DNA of 64,000 nucleotides from Alicyclobacillus suci (GCF_017329615.1 NZ_JAFMTW010000008.1:1-64000); one strand, 5' to 3'; counted from the stretch's first letter, positions 34,966 through 42,743 are shown. The notes: generated from the letters alone by a model not told the origin. Numbers and translations are program-made.

Positions 34966-35616
34966 ATGTCCAATCCGACGTTGAGCCGTGCGCAACTAAG
35001 CGACAAATTGGCCCTTTACTTGGTGACTGATCAGCGAGCGGACACCGCGAATCTGCTAGATGTGGTTCAGCAAGCGCTGAGCGGCGGCGTCACAACGGTT
35101 CAACTTCGACGCAAGCACGACGATGGGGCACAACTGGTGGAACTCGGGCGGGCCATTCGCAAATTGACGAGGGAATACGGTGCGTTTTACATCGTGAATG
35201 ACCGCGTTGATATCGCACTTCTCACCGATGCCGACGGCGTTCATGTTGGGCAGAGTGACATTTCGTGTACGGACGTGCGAAAGTTGGTGGGGGATACCAT
35301 GGTGATTGGCGTCTCCACTTGCACCGTGGAAGAAGCACAGATTGCGGTTGCCGCAGGCGCTGATTACCTGGGGGTAGGGTCCGTGTTTCCGACGTCGTCG
35401 AAGCCGGATGCGGATATGTGTGGAATTGACGGACTTCAAGCGATTGCTGACTGCGTCGATGTGCCAATCGTCGGGATTGGCGGCATCCAGCAGGACAATG
35501 TTGTTCAAGTCCTGGAAGCAGGCGCAGATGGCATCGCGGTGGTGTCCGCAATTATGGGGGCTTCGGACGTGTCGGGCGCGAGTGCCGATTTATTGGCGAT
35601 GGTTCGGAATCGCTAA
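34966..35616 (+). CDS. thiE: Thiamine-phosphate synthase ThiE
   Basis: A 216-residue TIM-barrel enzyme coupling HMP pyrophosphate with thiazole phosphate to make thiamine phosphate. Diagnostic segments are LYLVTDQRADT, TTVQLRRKHDDGAQLVELGR, FYIVNDRVDIALLTDADGVH, HVGQSDI, YLGVGSVFPTSSKPDA and IVGIGGIQQDNV. A TPP riboswitch controls it. Only 41 bases separate it from the convergent Hsp20 gene. Confidence 0.95.
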   Translation: MSNPTLSRAQLSDKLALYLVTDQRADTANLLDVVQQALSGGVTTVQLRRKHDDGAQLVELGRAIRKLTREYGAFYIVNDRVDIALLTDADGVHVGQSDISCTDVRKLVGDTMVIGVSTCTVEEAQIAVAAGADYLGVGSVFPTSSKPDADMCGIDGLQAIADCVDVPIVGIGGIQQDNVVQVLEAGADGIAVVSAIMGASDVSGASADLLAMVRNR

Positions 35617-35657
35617 CGCGGTGGACAATCGAGGAACGGCTGAGGTATTGGGCGGAT

Positions 35658-36149
35658 TTACTCAAATTCGATGTCTACAGCATGGTGGATTTCTCCTTCT
35701 GTCGGCGAGAACTTTTCTAAAACGATAATCAGAAGGCCGTTGGCGTAAGAAGCTTTGACGGATTCTGGACGGATACGCACGGGCAGTTCGATGGTTCGTT
35801 CGAACGGACCCACATAGCGTTCCGACGTCAGCACGTGCGCGTTGCGCTTTCCGGTTGGCGTCGGTACATTCCCGCGCAGGAACAGGCTGTAGGAACTCAC
35901 CTGCAGGGAGATGTCCGTTCGCTTCAGCCCAGGGATTTCCGCCCAGACGCTAAATTCATTCCCAAGGTCATAGATGTCGACGGCAGGGTATACTTGTTCG
36001 GTTTCTTCCTCGCGCGCGAGTGGGTCCGCATTGAACCCTGCCATGGAGAAGTGTTTAAAAAAATCTTCACCTAATAATTTCTTGATATCTCGTAAATCAC
36101 CGAGGTTCTTCAGATATTCAAATGGATTTTGTTGGCCACCGTTTTTCAT
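35658..36149 (-). CDS. Hsp20/alpha-crystallin-like protein, probably spore-associated
   Basis: A 163-residue small heat-shock-like protein. After an N-terminal arm of about 60 residues there is an alpha-crystallin domain: AVDIYDLGNEFSVWAEIPGL, TDISLQVSSYSLFLRGNVPT, FERTIELPVRIRPESVKASY and the terminal beta strand GLLIIVLEK. ATG at 36149 with GGGAGG is preferred over an earlier in-frame start. It is the last gene of a leftward operon of GerP-like genes, and Hsp20-like proteins (for example CotM and CotP in B. subtilis) occur in spore coats, so a structural spore role is more likely than general chaperoning. Confidence 0.85.
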   Translation of the reverse strand: MKNGGQQNPFEYLKNLGDLRDIKKLLGEDFFKHFSMAGFNADPLAREEETEQVYPAVDIYDLGNEFSVWAEIPGLKRTDISLQVSSYSLFLRGNVPTPTGKRNAHVLTSERYVGPFERTIELPVRIRPESVKASYANGLLIIVLEKFSPTEGEIHHAVDIEFE

Positions 36150-36192
36150 GGACGTATGCCTCCCTGCATCACCCAGCAGGTGTCGTGGAGCT

Positions 36193-36429
36193 TCACAACG
36201 TTTGGTCTGACTGAGCATGCCTTTTTGCATGTTCGCTGTCGACGACATCGTTATCTAACGTGATTTGGACGTTTTCGAACAACGCGTTGCCTTGCCCACG
36301 TATTGAGCCAAAGCCATCGGATACCTTGCGCGAGGTGGTTTGACAAACTACCACGTTGTGACCAAAGTACGCGTGCGATGCGTCGGTTATCGTGCCGATT
36401 TGAATGCGCCCCTGACGCCACTGATTCAT
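36193..36429 (-). CDS. GerPA/GerPF-like spore protein
   Basis: A 78-residue protein with the compact GerPA/GerPF pattern: a beta-rich opening (GRIQIGTITDASHAYFGHNV), then VSDGFGSIRGQGNALFENVQ and the aspartate-rich end TLDNDVVDSE, comparable to the DPDVVD end of GerPA. In Bacillus, GerP proteins help germinants pass through the spore coat. Its ATG overlaps the stop codon of the upstream gene (ATGA), indicating coupled translation. Confidence 0.65.
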   Translation of the reverse strand: MNQWRQGRIQIGTITDASHAYFGHNVVVCQTTSRKVSDGFGSIRGQGNALFENVQITLDNDVVDSEHAKRHAQSDQTL

Positions 36430-36743
36430 CGTTTGAGCCCTTCTTCTTTCGAGGATTGCAACAGGCTTTCAACCCACTTGGGAATGTCTGTTTCATTTTG
36501 GAACGAAACCGTATCGAGTATATCCGGGTCGCTTAAGAGTGATTTGAGATTTCGCATGACATTGTGATCTCCCGTCACATTTCCGAACCCCTGGTTATGT
36601 TTTTTGACACTTCGAAAGTTGGTCGGGAAGTTGTTTCCGACATTTAGGCAAGAAGCACCCTCCATGTTGGAAACGGACACGGTTCCGACAATAAATACTG
36701 TCGAAAAGAGACCTGGCTCAGTGTTGTCTTCCTGGTCAGCCAA
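36426..36743 (-). CDS. GerPA/GerPF-like spore protein (extended)
   Basis: A 105-residue relative of the GerPA/GerPF family. The core STVFIVGTVSVSNMEGASCL, HNQGFGNVTGDHNV and LLSDPDILD follows the family layout, with an about 30-residue C-terminal extension that is charged and helical. The start is TTG at 36743 with AGGGGGC upstream; it lies 13 bases after the GerPC-like gene. A role in coat assembly or permeability is inferred from family and context. Confidence 0.65.
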   Translation of the reverse strand: MADQEDNTEPGLFSTVFIVGTVSVSNMEGASCLNVGNNFPTNFRSVKKHNQGFGNVTGDHNVMRNLKSLLSDPDILDTVSFQNETDIPKWVESLLQSSKEEGLKR

Positions 36744-36756
36744 TGTAGTAAGCCCC

Positions 36757-37188
36757 CTATTGTTGGTCGACTTTTATCGAGTAGCCGCTATCTGTCCTCG
36801 CTAGGTGGGGATGCTCGGTGGACCCCGGAGAAACGGGACTCGTATCGTTTGTGGATTCCTCCGTCGATTCATTCCAGTTGTTCGAGCCATCCGATTGCAC
36901 GAGTCGACGAAATCCCGATTGCTTGTTTGATAATCGCTGTCGCTGAGGGTTGTCCATTTGAAAGTTATTGCCCACATTCAGCGTTCCACTCAACTCTTTG
37001 ACATCGATGCGGTCTAACTGAAAGAGCAGTTTATCCAATGTGGCCTGCTCTATTTTCAAGTTTTGAATGTGCACATTTCCAGGGGCTTTGGCCAATTCGT
37101 ACGGTAAAGATCTCAGGAGTTGGTTGGTACGGCGGAGTTCTTCAATTAAAAGTGTCTGATTGCGAAGAATGCGACGTGATGCAAACAT
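36757..37188 (-). CDS. GerPC-like spore germination protein
   Basis: A 143-residue protein. Its N-terminal half is helical (ILRNQTLLIEELRRTNQLLR), followed by VHIQNLKIEQATLDKLLFQL and the phrase VKELSGTLNVGNN, which resembles the GTLNIG motif of GerPC. The C-terminal 60 residues are hydrophilic and low in order. It is shorter than B. subtilis GerPC (about 200 residues). The start is uncertain: ATG at 37188 lies 12 bases after AGAGGAG, and a TTG at 37200 abuts the site. First gene of the leftward operon ending with Hsp20. Confidence 0.6.
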   Translation of the reverse strand: MFASRRILRNQTLLIEELRRTNQLLRSLPYELAKAPGNVHIQNLKIEQATLDKLLFQLDRIDVKELSGTLNVGNNFQMDNPQRQRLSNKQSGFRRLVQSDGSNNWNESTEESTNDTSPVSPGSTEHPHLARTDSGYSIKVDQQ

Positions 37189-37200
37189 AAAATGATTCAA

Positions 37201-37484
37201 CTCCTCTCGGGATTTTGGCCACCCCGAAAAACACTTGATTCTTTATGGCCTTTGCGCACGATATACAAATCACCATATGGATATGTTCGTCATTCAATGT
37301 TTATGAAAGACCAGCTATCTAATGTCAAGCATTCAATTGAGTTCTAAGAACCATGAAGGGAAGTGATTTTTGGGCGCATCTATATAAGCTTGTCAGAGAA
37401 CATTTGCTCGTATTCAGGAGATAGCTGGCTTCCAAGGCGATTTCTGTGGATGATACACAGCACGGTCCCAAGGGGGGGATGGGG
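37201..37484. other. Divergent regulatory gap between the two GerP-like operons
   Basis: About 280 AT-rich bases between the leftward GerPC-like gene and the rightward gene at 37485. Promoters of mother-cell sigma factors are expected here, but I could not assign a convincing sigma-K or sigma-E pair by eye. Confidence 0.35.
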
Positions 37485-37838
37485 ATGTGGGAGGATTTCA
37501 TCAAATCATTTTTGGCTCGGGAAGGTCATCGAGTCCCTTGGTGGACAGATACGGAAAAGGTGGTTGAGAACATGCTCCCGCAGGATATGCCGTACTGGGT
37601 CAGGCAGTTTATAACATATCCTAAGTCGTATCGCGACGGTGACGAGCGAAACGACAACCAATCCTTGAAAATGTTTCACGATTTACACCAGTTAAGCGCT
37701 CAATGGCCATTTTCCGCACTGGGGTTTGATCCCTTTTGGCTGTTTCACAACGGTTCAGACGCATCAGATGCATCCGTCAATCGGAAAACAGGCCGTCCGA
37801 GGCCGTCCGTACGCAGGCGATACAAACATCGGCCCTAA
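37485..37838 (+). CDS. Uncharacterised spore-cluster protein
   Basis: A 117-residue protein starting MWEDFIKSFLAREGHRVPWW. It is rich in aromatic residues in the first 85 positions (DMPYWVRQFITYPKSYRDGD, LGFDPFWLFHNG) and ends in a strongly basic tail. No family is recognised; there is no signal peptide or membrane helix. AAGGGGGGG lies 6 bases before the ATG. It heads the rightward group of GerP-like genes and its aromatic, basic composition is similar to spore coat proteins, which is only suggestive. Confidence 0.55.
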   Translation: MWEDFIKSFLAREGHRVPWWTDTEKVVENMLPQDMPYWVRQFITYPKSYRDGDERNDNQSLKMFHDLHQLSAQWPFSALGFDPFWLFHNGSDASDASVNRKTGRPRPSVRRRYKHRP

Positions 37839-37945
37839 ATCCATGAGGGCCACTAGATACAAGATACGCGTGTGTCAAAGCAGGAGATTTTGCCGCCTGC
37901 GTTTTGGGGAAGTTGCATTGGGTGAGGGAATGTAGGAGTGGTGGT

Positions 37946-38488
37946 GTGAAAGCAAATCAAGCGGTGAATCTGACGGTCAATACTATTGCTGGGAACTCGG
38001 GTGTGTATTTTGGAAACCAAAATATTGCAATCGGCGTCAGCAGCCATTCAAAATCCAATAGTGCGATAGGGTCAATCGGCAGCCAAAATCTTGTCTACCG
38101 CAACATCAATCTCATTTACGATCCCGACGTTATCGACACACCAATAGACGATAGAGATATCCATGTTTTCGCGCCACACTATCAGCACTCTGCACCGAAT
38201 GTATTGAATACGCGCGTCAACGACATTCAGTGTGAGACGATTACCCAGAATTCCGGCGTATTCATCGGGGAAACGCGTATTACCGGACTAGACGCGCATC
38301 AAAAGGAGAACATCGCATACGGTCAGACATACGGGCACGTCAATCAATCGAAGGGGAACCTCAATATCGCTTATGACCCCGACGTCGTCGATGCACTGAT
38401 TGACGATAGAGATGTGAAGTCTGGGGTATTCGTGGCGGCGCCAGAACCACCTGTTGTAGCACAGCGCACATTGAATACAGATTCGTAG
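37946..38488 (+). CDS. Tandem double-domain GerPA/GerPF-like protein
   Basis: A 180-residue protein made of two copies of a GerPA/GerPF-like unit. Copy 1 (about 1-70) contains NSGVYFGNQNIAIGVSSHSK and YDPDVIDTPIDDRDI. Copy 2 (about 88-160) contains NSGVFIGETRITGLDAHQKE and YDPDVVDALIDDRDV. The DPDVVD motif is the hallmark ending of GerPA. Known GerPA and GerPF are single-domain, about 72 residues, so this is an internal duplication. GTG at 37946 has TAGGAG 8 bases upstream. Confidence 0.7.
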   Translation: MKANQAVNLTVNTIAGNSGVYFGNQNIAIGVSSHSKSNSAIGSIGSQNLVYRNINLIYDPDVIDTPIDDRDIHVFAPHYQHSAPNVLNTRVNDIQCETITQNSGVFIGETRITGLDAHQKENIAYGQTYGHVNQSKGNLNIAYDPDVVDALIDDRDVKSGVFVAAPEPPVVAQRTLNTDS

Positions 38489-38531
38489 CGTCGCGCACGA
38501 TGGGCAAGTGTTGCGATGGCGCGCAAGGGGG

Positions 38532-38789
38532 GTGACACGGATTCCGAACCTCATTTCCTTTGGCGTGATTCATATCCACTCCCCGCAGCAGAACGCAGGC
38601 GTATTTGTGGGTCAGATTAATATCACAGGTTTCGATGCCAATGTGAAGTATAATCAAGGGCATGGCTCAATGTATGGCATCTTTAACTGGAGTCAAAACA
38701 ACGTGAACCACACGTTTGATGGCATGGAACTATTAGACGGCGTGATTTTAGATCAGGACATCAAATCACAAATTGCAAGTAATTTCTAG
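38532..38789 (+). CDS. GerPA/GerPF-like small protein
   Basis: An about 85-residue single-domain member: ISFGVIHIHSPQQNAGVFVG, INITGFDANVKYNQGHGSMY, then FDGMELLDGVILDQDIK, a variant of the FDPDVVD ending. It is close in sequence to the next gene (shared QQNAGVF and ILDQD motifs), pointing to recent duplication. The start is uncertain because AAGGGGGG nearly abuts the GTG at 38532. Confidence 0.65.
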   Translation: MTRIPNLISFGVIHIHSPQQNAGVFVGQINITGFDANVKYNQGHGSMYGIFNWSQNNVNHTFDGMELLDGVILDQDIKSQIASNF

Positions 38790-38820
38790 GATTGCAAAAC
38801 GCTATGTGGGAGGTTCTACA

Positions 38821-39069
38821 ATGCCATCTATGTTCAACATTGGAATCTTAAACGTCAGTACACCCCAGCAGAACGCGGGCGTGTTTTTGGGAGAATTGAA
38901 TTTCACCGGTTGGGATGCAAATATGAAAATGAACCAAGGGCAAGGCGGCATTTTTGGGGTTTTATGCATGAATGGAGGCGTCATCAACAGTACCTTTGAT
39001 GGTCTGGAAGGCGCCGATGGTAATATTCTTGACCAGGATATGAAGGGGCAGATTAGTGGAAACGTGTGA
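38821..39069 (+). CDS. GerPA/GerPF-like small protein (paralogue of the preceding gene)
   Basis: An 82-residue protein with FNIGILNVSTPQQNAGVFLG, LNFTGWDANMKMNQGQGGIF and FDGLEGADGNILDQDMKGQI, matching the preceding gene nearly motif for motif. ATG at 38821 has GGGAGG 8 bases upstream. It ends the rightward group and is followed by a good terminator. Confidence 0.7.
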   Translation: MPSMFNIGILNVSTPQQNAGVFLGELNFTGWDANMKMNQGQGGIFGVLCMNGGVINSTFDGLEGADGNILDQDMKGQISGNV

Positions 39070-39129
39070 CGACCCAGCGTTACGCTTGACAAATGGGCAC
39101 GGGTCGACAATCTACACGACAGTTTTGTG

Positions 39130-39158
39130 GAGGCTGCGGGGAAGAGGCAGTCTCTTTT
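39130..39158 (+). terminator. Terminator of the rightward GerP-like operon
   Basis: GAGGCTGC and GCAGTCTC form an 8-bp stem (one G-T pair) with a 9-base loop, followed by TTTT. Confidence 0.7.
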
Positions 39159-39418
39159 GTAATATTTGGGGGCGAGCGAGATGTCGGTCACGGCACGTGG
39201 CGCATACCACTGTCTTAATCAGACATCCAGGCTCGGCGGAGGATATACTGTAGGAGGCATTGGCCTACAGGACATTCACGGAATCGAATCTTGATTCACT
39301 GGAATATGATAAGAATGAGGCGTCAGATGCGAAACGTTAGACCATTTTGTGAAATCCATTGGATCCTTGAGGTGCCTGAATTGTGATTGGGTATGCGTCA
39401 TTATGAAGGATTAGGGCG

Positions 39419-39598
39419 GTGCGACGAGTGGCCGTAAACAAGAAGCGACCTACCAAAATTCAGCCATCCAAAGAGGCGTATCAAGTCGTGGCAAGCATCG
39501 CCTGGATTGCGGGTTCGGTCCTTTTTGTTGCTGGGTCTGCTGTTTCCGTTGCGGGTGCTTTGAAAGCGTACAAGGATAAGCAAAAACAAAGCAGGTAA
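39419..39598 (+). CDS. Small single-helix membrane protein
   Basis: A 59-residue protein: a basic N-terminus (VNKKRPTKIQPSKEAYQ), one strong membrane segment (ASIAWIAGSVLFVAGSAVSV) and a lysine-rich tail. AAGGA is about 8 bases before the GTG at 39419; a GTG at 39428 is also possible. No family is recognised. It follows the spore gene cluster after a 350-base gap that otherwise holds a terminator and a small CTGTAGG/CCTACAG palindrome (39247-39269). Confidence 0.6.
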   Translation: MRRVAVNKKRPTKIQPSKEAYQVVASIAWIAGSVLFVAGSAVSVAGALKAYKDKQKQSR

Positions 39599-39864
39599 GG
39601 TTCTTGGAGTCGGCAGGTAGGCTTAGGACAGATAAGCCAGCGGGCCTCGACGCGTGAGGGACCGCGGCGTGCGGCATATGGCGTGGTGTGCCCCCGGGCC
39701 CATAAGGCAGAATATCGACTTTATTTTCTGATTTTCAGTTTTCCATAAACTTTAATAATATTCGTCAGAATACCCGAATCGAACGCAGGAGTTGGGGAAG
39801 GGCGGTGTCTACCTCCAACTCCTAAGTACGATCGCGGTATTTCACCAAAAAACCAGAGACGAGG
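39599..39864. terminator. Gap with inverted repeat after the aro operon
   Basis: No gene seen. AGGAGTTGG (39787-39795) and CCAACTCCT (39815-39823) form a 9-bp stem about 40 bases beyond the chorismate mutase stop, a likely end of the leftward aro transcript. Confidence 0.45.
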
Positions 39865-40146
39865 TTACACCTCTGTGCGCTGTACGCGGCACGATTCTTC
39901 GTGGATTAATTCGAACAAATGCGTTACGAAGCGCTCTTGCATACCATGTAATGCGCCTAGATGAAGAAAGCGTTGTTGAACCTGGTTGGCTCTATCCGGC
40001 TGATAAACGTCGACATTTTTGCTGCGTTTTATGGTACCAATGGTTTTCGAAAGCTCGAACCGCTTGGCCAGACAAGTTATCAGTTGGTGGTCAATGGAAT
40101 CAATTTTCGCCCGAAATTCATCGAGACTGCAGATTGTGTCATCCAA
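39865..40146 (-). CDS. Chorismate mutase (AroQ fold)
   Basis: A 93-residue all-helical chorismate mutase converting chorismate to prephenate for Phe and Tyr. It has [40 protein letters not shown] (the K..K and Q/E region of the active site) and [16 protein letters not shown]. Its start overlaps the end of the DAHP synthase gene by 8 bases, so the two are translationally coupled. In several Bacilli these two functions are fused; here they are separate proteins that may associate to allow feedback by prephenate. Confidence 0.88.
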   Translation of the reverse strand: MDDTICSLDEFRAKIDSIDHQLITCLAKRFELSKTIGTIKRSKNVDVYQPDRANQVQQRFLHLGALHGMQERFVTHLFELIHEESCRVQRTEV

Positions 40147-41005
40147 TGGTCACACCTTCTTTCACGTTCACTGCACGGGTGAGGATGTCAATGCGTTGCA
40201 TGAGTTCTGCGAATTCGTCCGGTGTAATACTTTGTTGTCCATCTGACAAAGCCGTTTCAGGTGATTGATGGGCCTCGAGGATGAGACCATCCGCGCCCGC
40301 TGCGATGGCGGCCATACTCATGGCACTCACATAGCGTGCGACACCCGTTCCATGACTCGGATCAATAATGATAGGGAGGTGACTCAAGTGTTTGACCACC
40401 GGAATCGCATTTAAATCCAGCGTGTTACGCGTTGCGGTCTCAAAGGTTCGAATGCCGCGTTCACAGAGGACGACATTGGGATTGCCTTCACTCAAAATGT
40501 ATTCCGCTGACATGAGCCATTCTTCTATCGTTGCCGACAAGCCTCGTTTCAGAAGAACGGGTTTTGTCGTTTTGCCGACAGCCCTCAATAAGGGGTAGTT
40601 TTGCATATTGCGTGCGCCGATTTGAATCATGTCGACGTACTCACATGCCATAGGCAAATTTTCAATATCCATCACTTCTGACACAATTGGCAGTCCAGTT
40701 GCTTCGCGTGCTTCTGCCATAAACTTGAGTCCGGTTTCGCCAAGACCTTGGAACGAGTACGGGGAACTCCGCGGTTTAAATGCTCCCCCGCGCAAGAGAT
40801 TGGCACCTGCTTGCTTGAGCGCCTGTGCAATTTCGATAATCTGATCTCGGCTTTCCACGGAACAAGGACCCGCCATGACCGTAACGGATCCGTCGCCGAT
40901 TTTGCGATCACGAACAGAGACAACAGACGGGCTTGGATGATGTAGCCGACTGGCGAGTTTGTACGGAACTGGCTTTGTGGTGACTTCTTGAATCATTGCG
41001 ACCAT
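40139..41005 (-). CDS. aroF: 3-deoxy-7-phosphoheptulonate synthase (DAHP synthase, type I beta)
   Basis: A 288-residue TIM-barrel enzyme making DAHP from phosphoenolpyruvate and erythrose 4-phosphate, the first step of aromatic biosynthesis. Family motifs: [69 protein letters not shown], and [10 protein letters not shown]. It is of the KDO8P-synthase-like type I beta group without an N-terminal regulatory domain. GGGAGGAATT precedes the ATG. Tandem tyrosine T-boxes upstream control it. Confidence 0.95.
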   Translation of the reverse strand: MVAMIQEVTTKPVPYKLASRLHHPSPSVVSVRDRKIGDGSVTVMAGPCSVESRDQIIEIAQALKQAGANLLRGGAFKPRSSPYSFQGLGETGLKFMAEAREATGLPIVSEVMDIENLPMACEYVDMIQIGARNMQNYPLLRAVGKTTKPVLLKRGLSATIEEWLMSAEYILSEGNPNVVLCERGIRTFETATRNTLDLNAIPVVKHLSHLPIIIDPSHGTGVARYVSAMSMAAIAAGADGLILEAHQSPETALSDGQQSITPDEFAELMQRIDILTRAVNVKEGVTIG

Positions 41006-41035
41006 TGGTGAATTCCTCCCTAATCGTTGTCAATA

Positions 41036-41089
41036 AAAACACCCCCGCCCCAGATTAGGGACGAGGGTTACTCGCGGTACCACCCTAAT
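41036..41089 (-). promoter_or_regulatory. Third T-box antiterminator/terminator module (no Stem I)
   Basis: The T-box consensus ATTAGGGTGGTACCGCGAG is at 41071-41089 and a terminator (CCCTCGTCCC..GGGCGGGGG then TTTTT) at 41036-41068. Only about 30 bases separate it from the previous terminator, so there is no room for its own specifier stem. Confidence 0.88.
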
Positions 41090-41120
41090 AAAAGGTTTGT
41101 GCGATTGGATGGTGGTAAAC

Positions 41121-41362
41121 AAAAAAGCCTCATCCTGACTAGGGACGAGGCTGCTCGCGGTACCACCCTAATAAAAGGCACAAAAACCTTTCACTTGATT
41201 GCGTTAACGAGCACTGGTATGCCCGGTTGAGGCTACTTTCCACATGGAGTTCACCGAACAGCTCCGGAGTGTACTTCCGTGCCTATTCAGTTCGGCTCTC
41301 ACCAACCGCCGACTCTCTGTACCGAATTCAACACGTACTCTCTCCATCTCAGCTTTTTGCGA
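41121..41362 (-). ncRNA. T-box leader, second of tandem pair, tyrosine specifier
   Basis: A full T-box leader: Stem I with AGAGAGT, GGTTGGTGAGAGCC and GGAAGTACACTCCGGAG, where UAC (41271-41273 on the complement) sits in the specifier position. The conserved ATTAGGGTGGTACCGCGAG at 41154-41172 is followed by a terminator with a six-T run (41121-41152). Uncharged tRNA-Tyr should promote read-through into aroF. Confidence 0.9.
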
Positions 41363-41377
41363 TATACAGTTGTAAAA

Positions 41378-41632
41378 TAAAAAAACTCATCCCTGGCAAG
41401 GGACGAGTTTTACTCGCGGTACCACCCTAATCAAAGGCATAAAGGCCTTTTACTTCATTGAGATAACGAAAACGCCGTTGACGTTTCCGGCACTGGCTAC
41501 TGACCAAATGGCGTTCACCATGCGGCTCCGAAGTGTACTTCCGGCATTTGTTCAGTTCGGTTTCCACCATCCACCGACTCTCTGCACTGATAACAAACCC
41601 GTACTCTCTTCATCTCAGCCGTTGCTGTATAA
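41378..41632 (-). ncRNA. T-box leader, first of tandem pair, tyrosine specifier
   Basis: A complete T-box leader: AGAGAGTAC, GGATGGTGGAAACC and GGAAGTACACTTCGGAG with UAC in the specifier position (41535-41537), the motif ATTAGGGTGGTACCGCGAG at 41413-41431, and a terminator with TTTTTTT at 41378-41411. It is the promoter-proximal element controlling the DAHP synthase operon. Confidence 0.9.
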
Positions 41633-41834
41633 GATTGCGCTCATTTTATCTTGGCGAACGCGGAGTGTCAATAGGCGTATGTATGAAGCCCGCCATTCGC
41701 GCGAATCTAGGCGAAGATGCATCGGAAGCGTAATGTTATCAGATGAGGTGCATGAAATGATATACTTACTTCGTATCATCAGGAATGCTTTCATGGGGGC
41801 TTGCTTCATCTCCGAGGAGGGGAGGTGAGGCCAG

Positions 41835-41918
41835 TTGACAGTGTATCAAGCCTTAACGCTGATGATTAGTTTTGCTACGCTTATTGTGGCGCTTCTGTCA
41901 GCGAGTAAGAGGAAATGA
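41835..41918 (+). CDS. Putative holin-like type I toxin peptide
   Basis: A 27-residue hydrophobic peptide: TVYQALTLMISFATLIVALL followed by a short polar and basic end (SASKRK). This matches the short 'putative holin-like toxin' family found in Bacilli, with one membrane helix and a lysine/arginine tail. The start is TTG at 41835 with GGAGGTGAGG upstream, which is unusually strong. A convergent promoter and terminator on the opposite strand suggest an antisense antitoxin RNA. Confidence 0.7.
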   Translation: MTVYQALTLMISFATLIVALLSASKRK

Positions 41919-41954
41919 ATTTCGCAAAGGCTTCGCCTGTTTCCGATAAAATAA

Positions 41955-42093
41955 AATAGACCGCCCTCCTTGACAAAGTTTGCGGTCTATTCCCCCGAGA
42001 AGCAGCCCCCTTGAAGGGCGACTGAGATACACATACGGCCATTCGGTGTTGGCGCACCGGGTGGCCCTTCTTTTATCGTATGCTGGTGTTTAC
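41955..42093 (-). ncRNA. Candidate antisense antitoxin RNA
   Basis: On the minus strand a promoter TTGCAT, 18 bases, TATAAT (-10 at 42100-42105) predicts a start near 42093. The transcript would end at a 10-bp hairpin AATAGACCGC/GCGGTCTATT (41955-41991) followed by TTTATTTTAT. It would cover the 3' untranslated part of the toxin mRNA. The RNA itself is inferred. Confidence 0.55.
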
Positions 42094-42290
42094 ACGTATA
42101 TTATAGACATCTGTACGCGCTATATGCAACGAAGGGTCAGCATAGGCCGTTTCTCTTTAGGCTTGGAATCGAGTTCGCAAATGAATTTGAACCACCATAC
42201 GATGAAAAATGTAACTGTTTATTGATATCATTCAATTGCAAATTTTTATCCATTATTCTTGATGTTGATATTCAACATTATGTATATTTT

Positions 42291-42678
42291 AGGTGTGGTT
42301 TCCGGATGAATTTAATCGCAAGGAGGCTCTTCACCGGGGGATTGTTGGGTCAGGATTTTCCCACGAGAACTACTCAGGAGATTATGATGCTGAAGACTAT
42401 TACTACATCGCCGGTTTACCGATGATGTTACATTCCCGCAAGAATTTGCACTTGGATTTCTCGAAAATCAGTCTACATGGAAAATTGATGGGAAAACAAC
42501 ATACCTTGGTCTGCAAGTAACAGAGATAACTGGTCAAGTTCCCCAAGAGCTTCAAGCAAAGCACGATGCGGTAAAATTCAATGTTCTAATCGATTCTCAA
42601 ACGGGTGTTCTGTTAAAAGAAGAGGAGTATACGTATGAAGGAGCAATACCCAAATATCCCCAAATCCATCGTAGATGA
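42291..42678 (+). pseudogene. Frameshifted remnant of an unidentified gene
   Basis: Two frames join into one protein-like sequence: WFPDEFNRKEALHRGIVGSG and YDAEDYYYIAGLP up to about 42420, then DDVTFPQEFALGFLENQSTW, YLGLQVTEITGQVPQELQAK and FNVLIDSQTGVLLKEEEYTY in another frame to a stop at 42678. The C-terminal half looks like a secreted beta-rich domain, but I cannot name the family. There is no start region upstream, so it is truncated as well as shifted. Confidence 0.55.
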
Positions 42679-42743
42679 TTTTTGGGATAGCTCCTTTCTG
42701 TAAGCAAAAAGAAATGTCGTTACGTTCCGGAGGAGGAGTTGTT

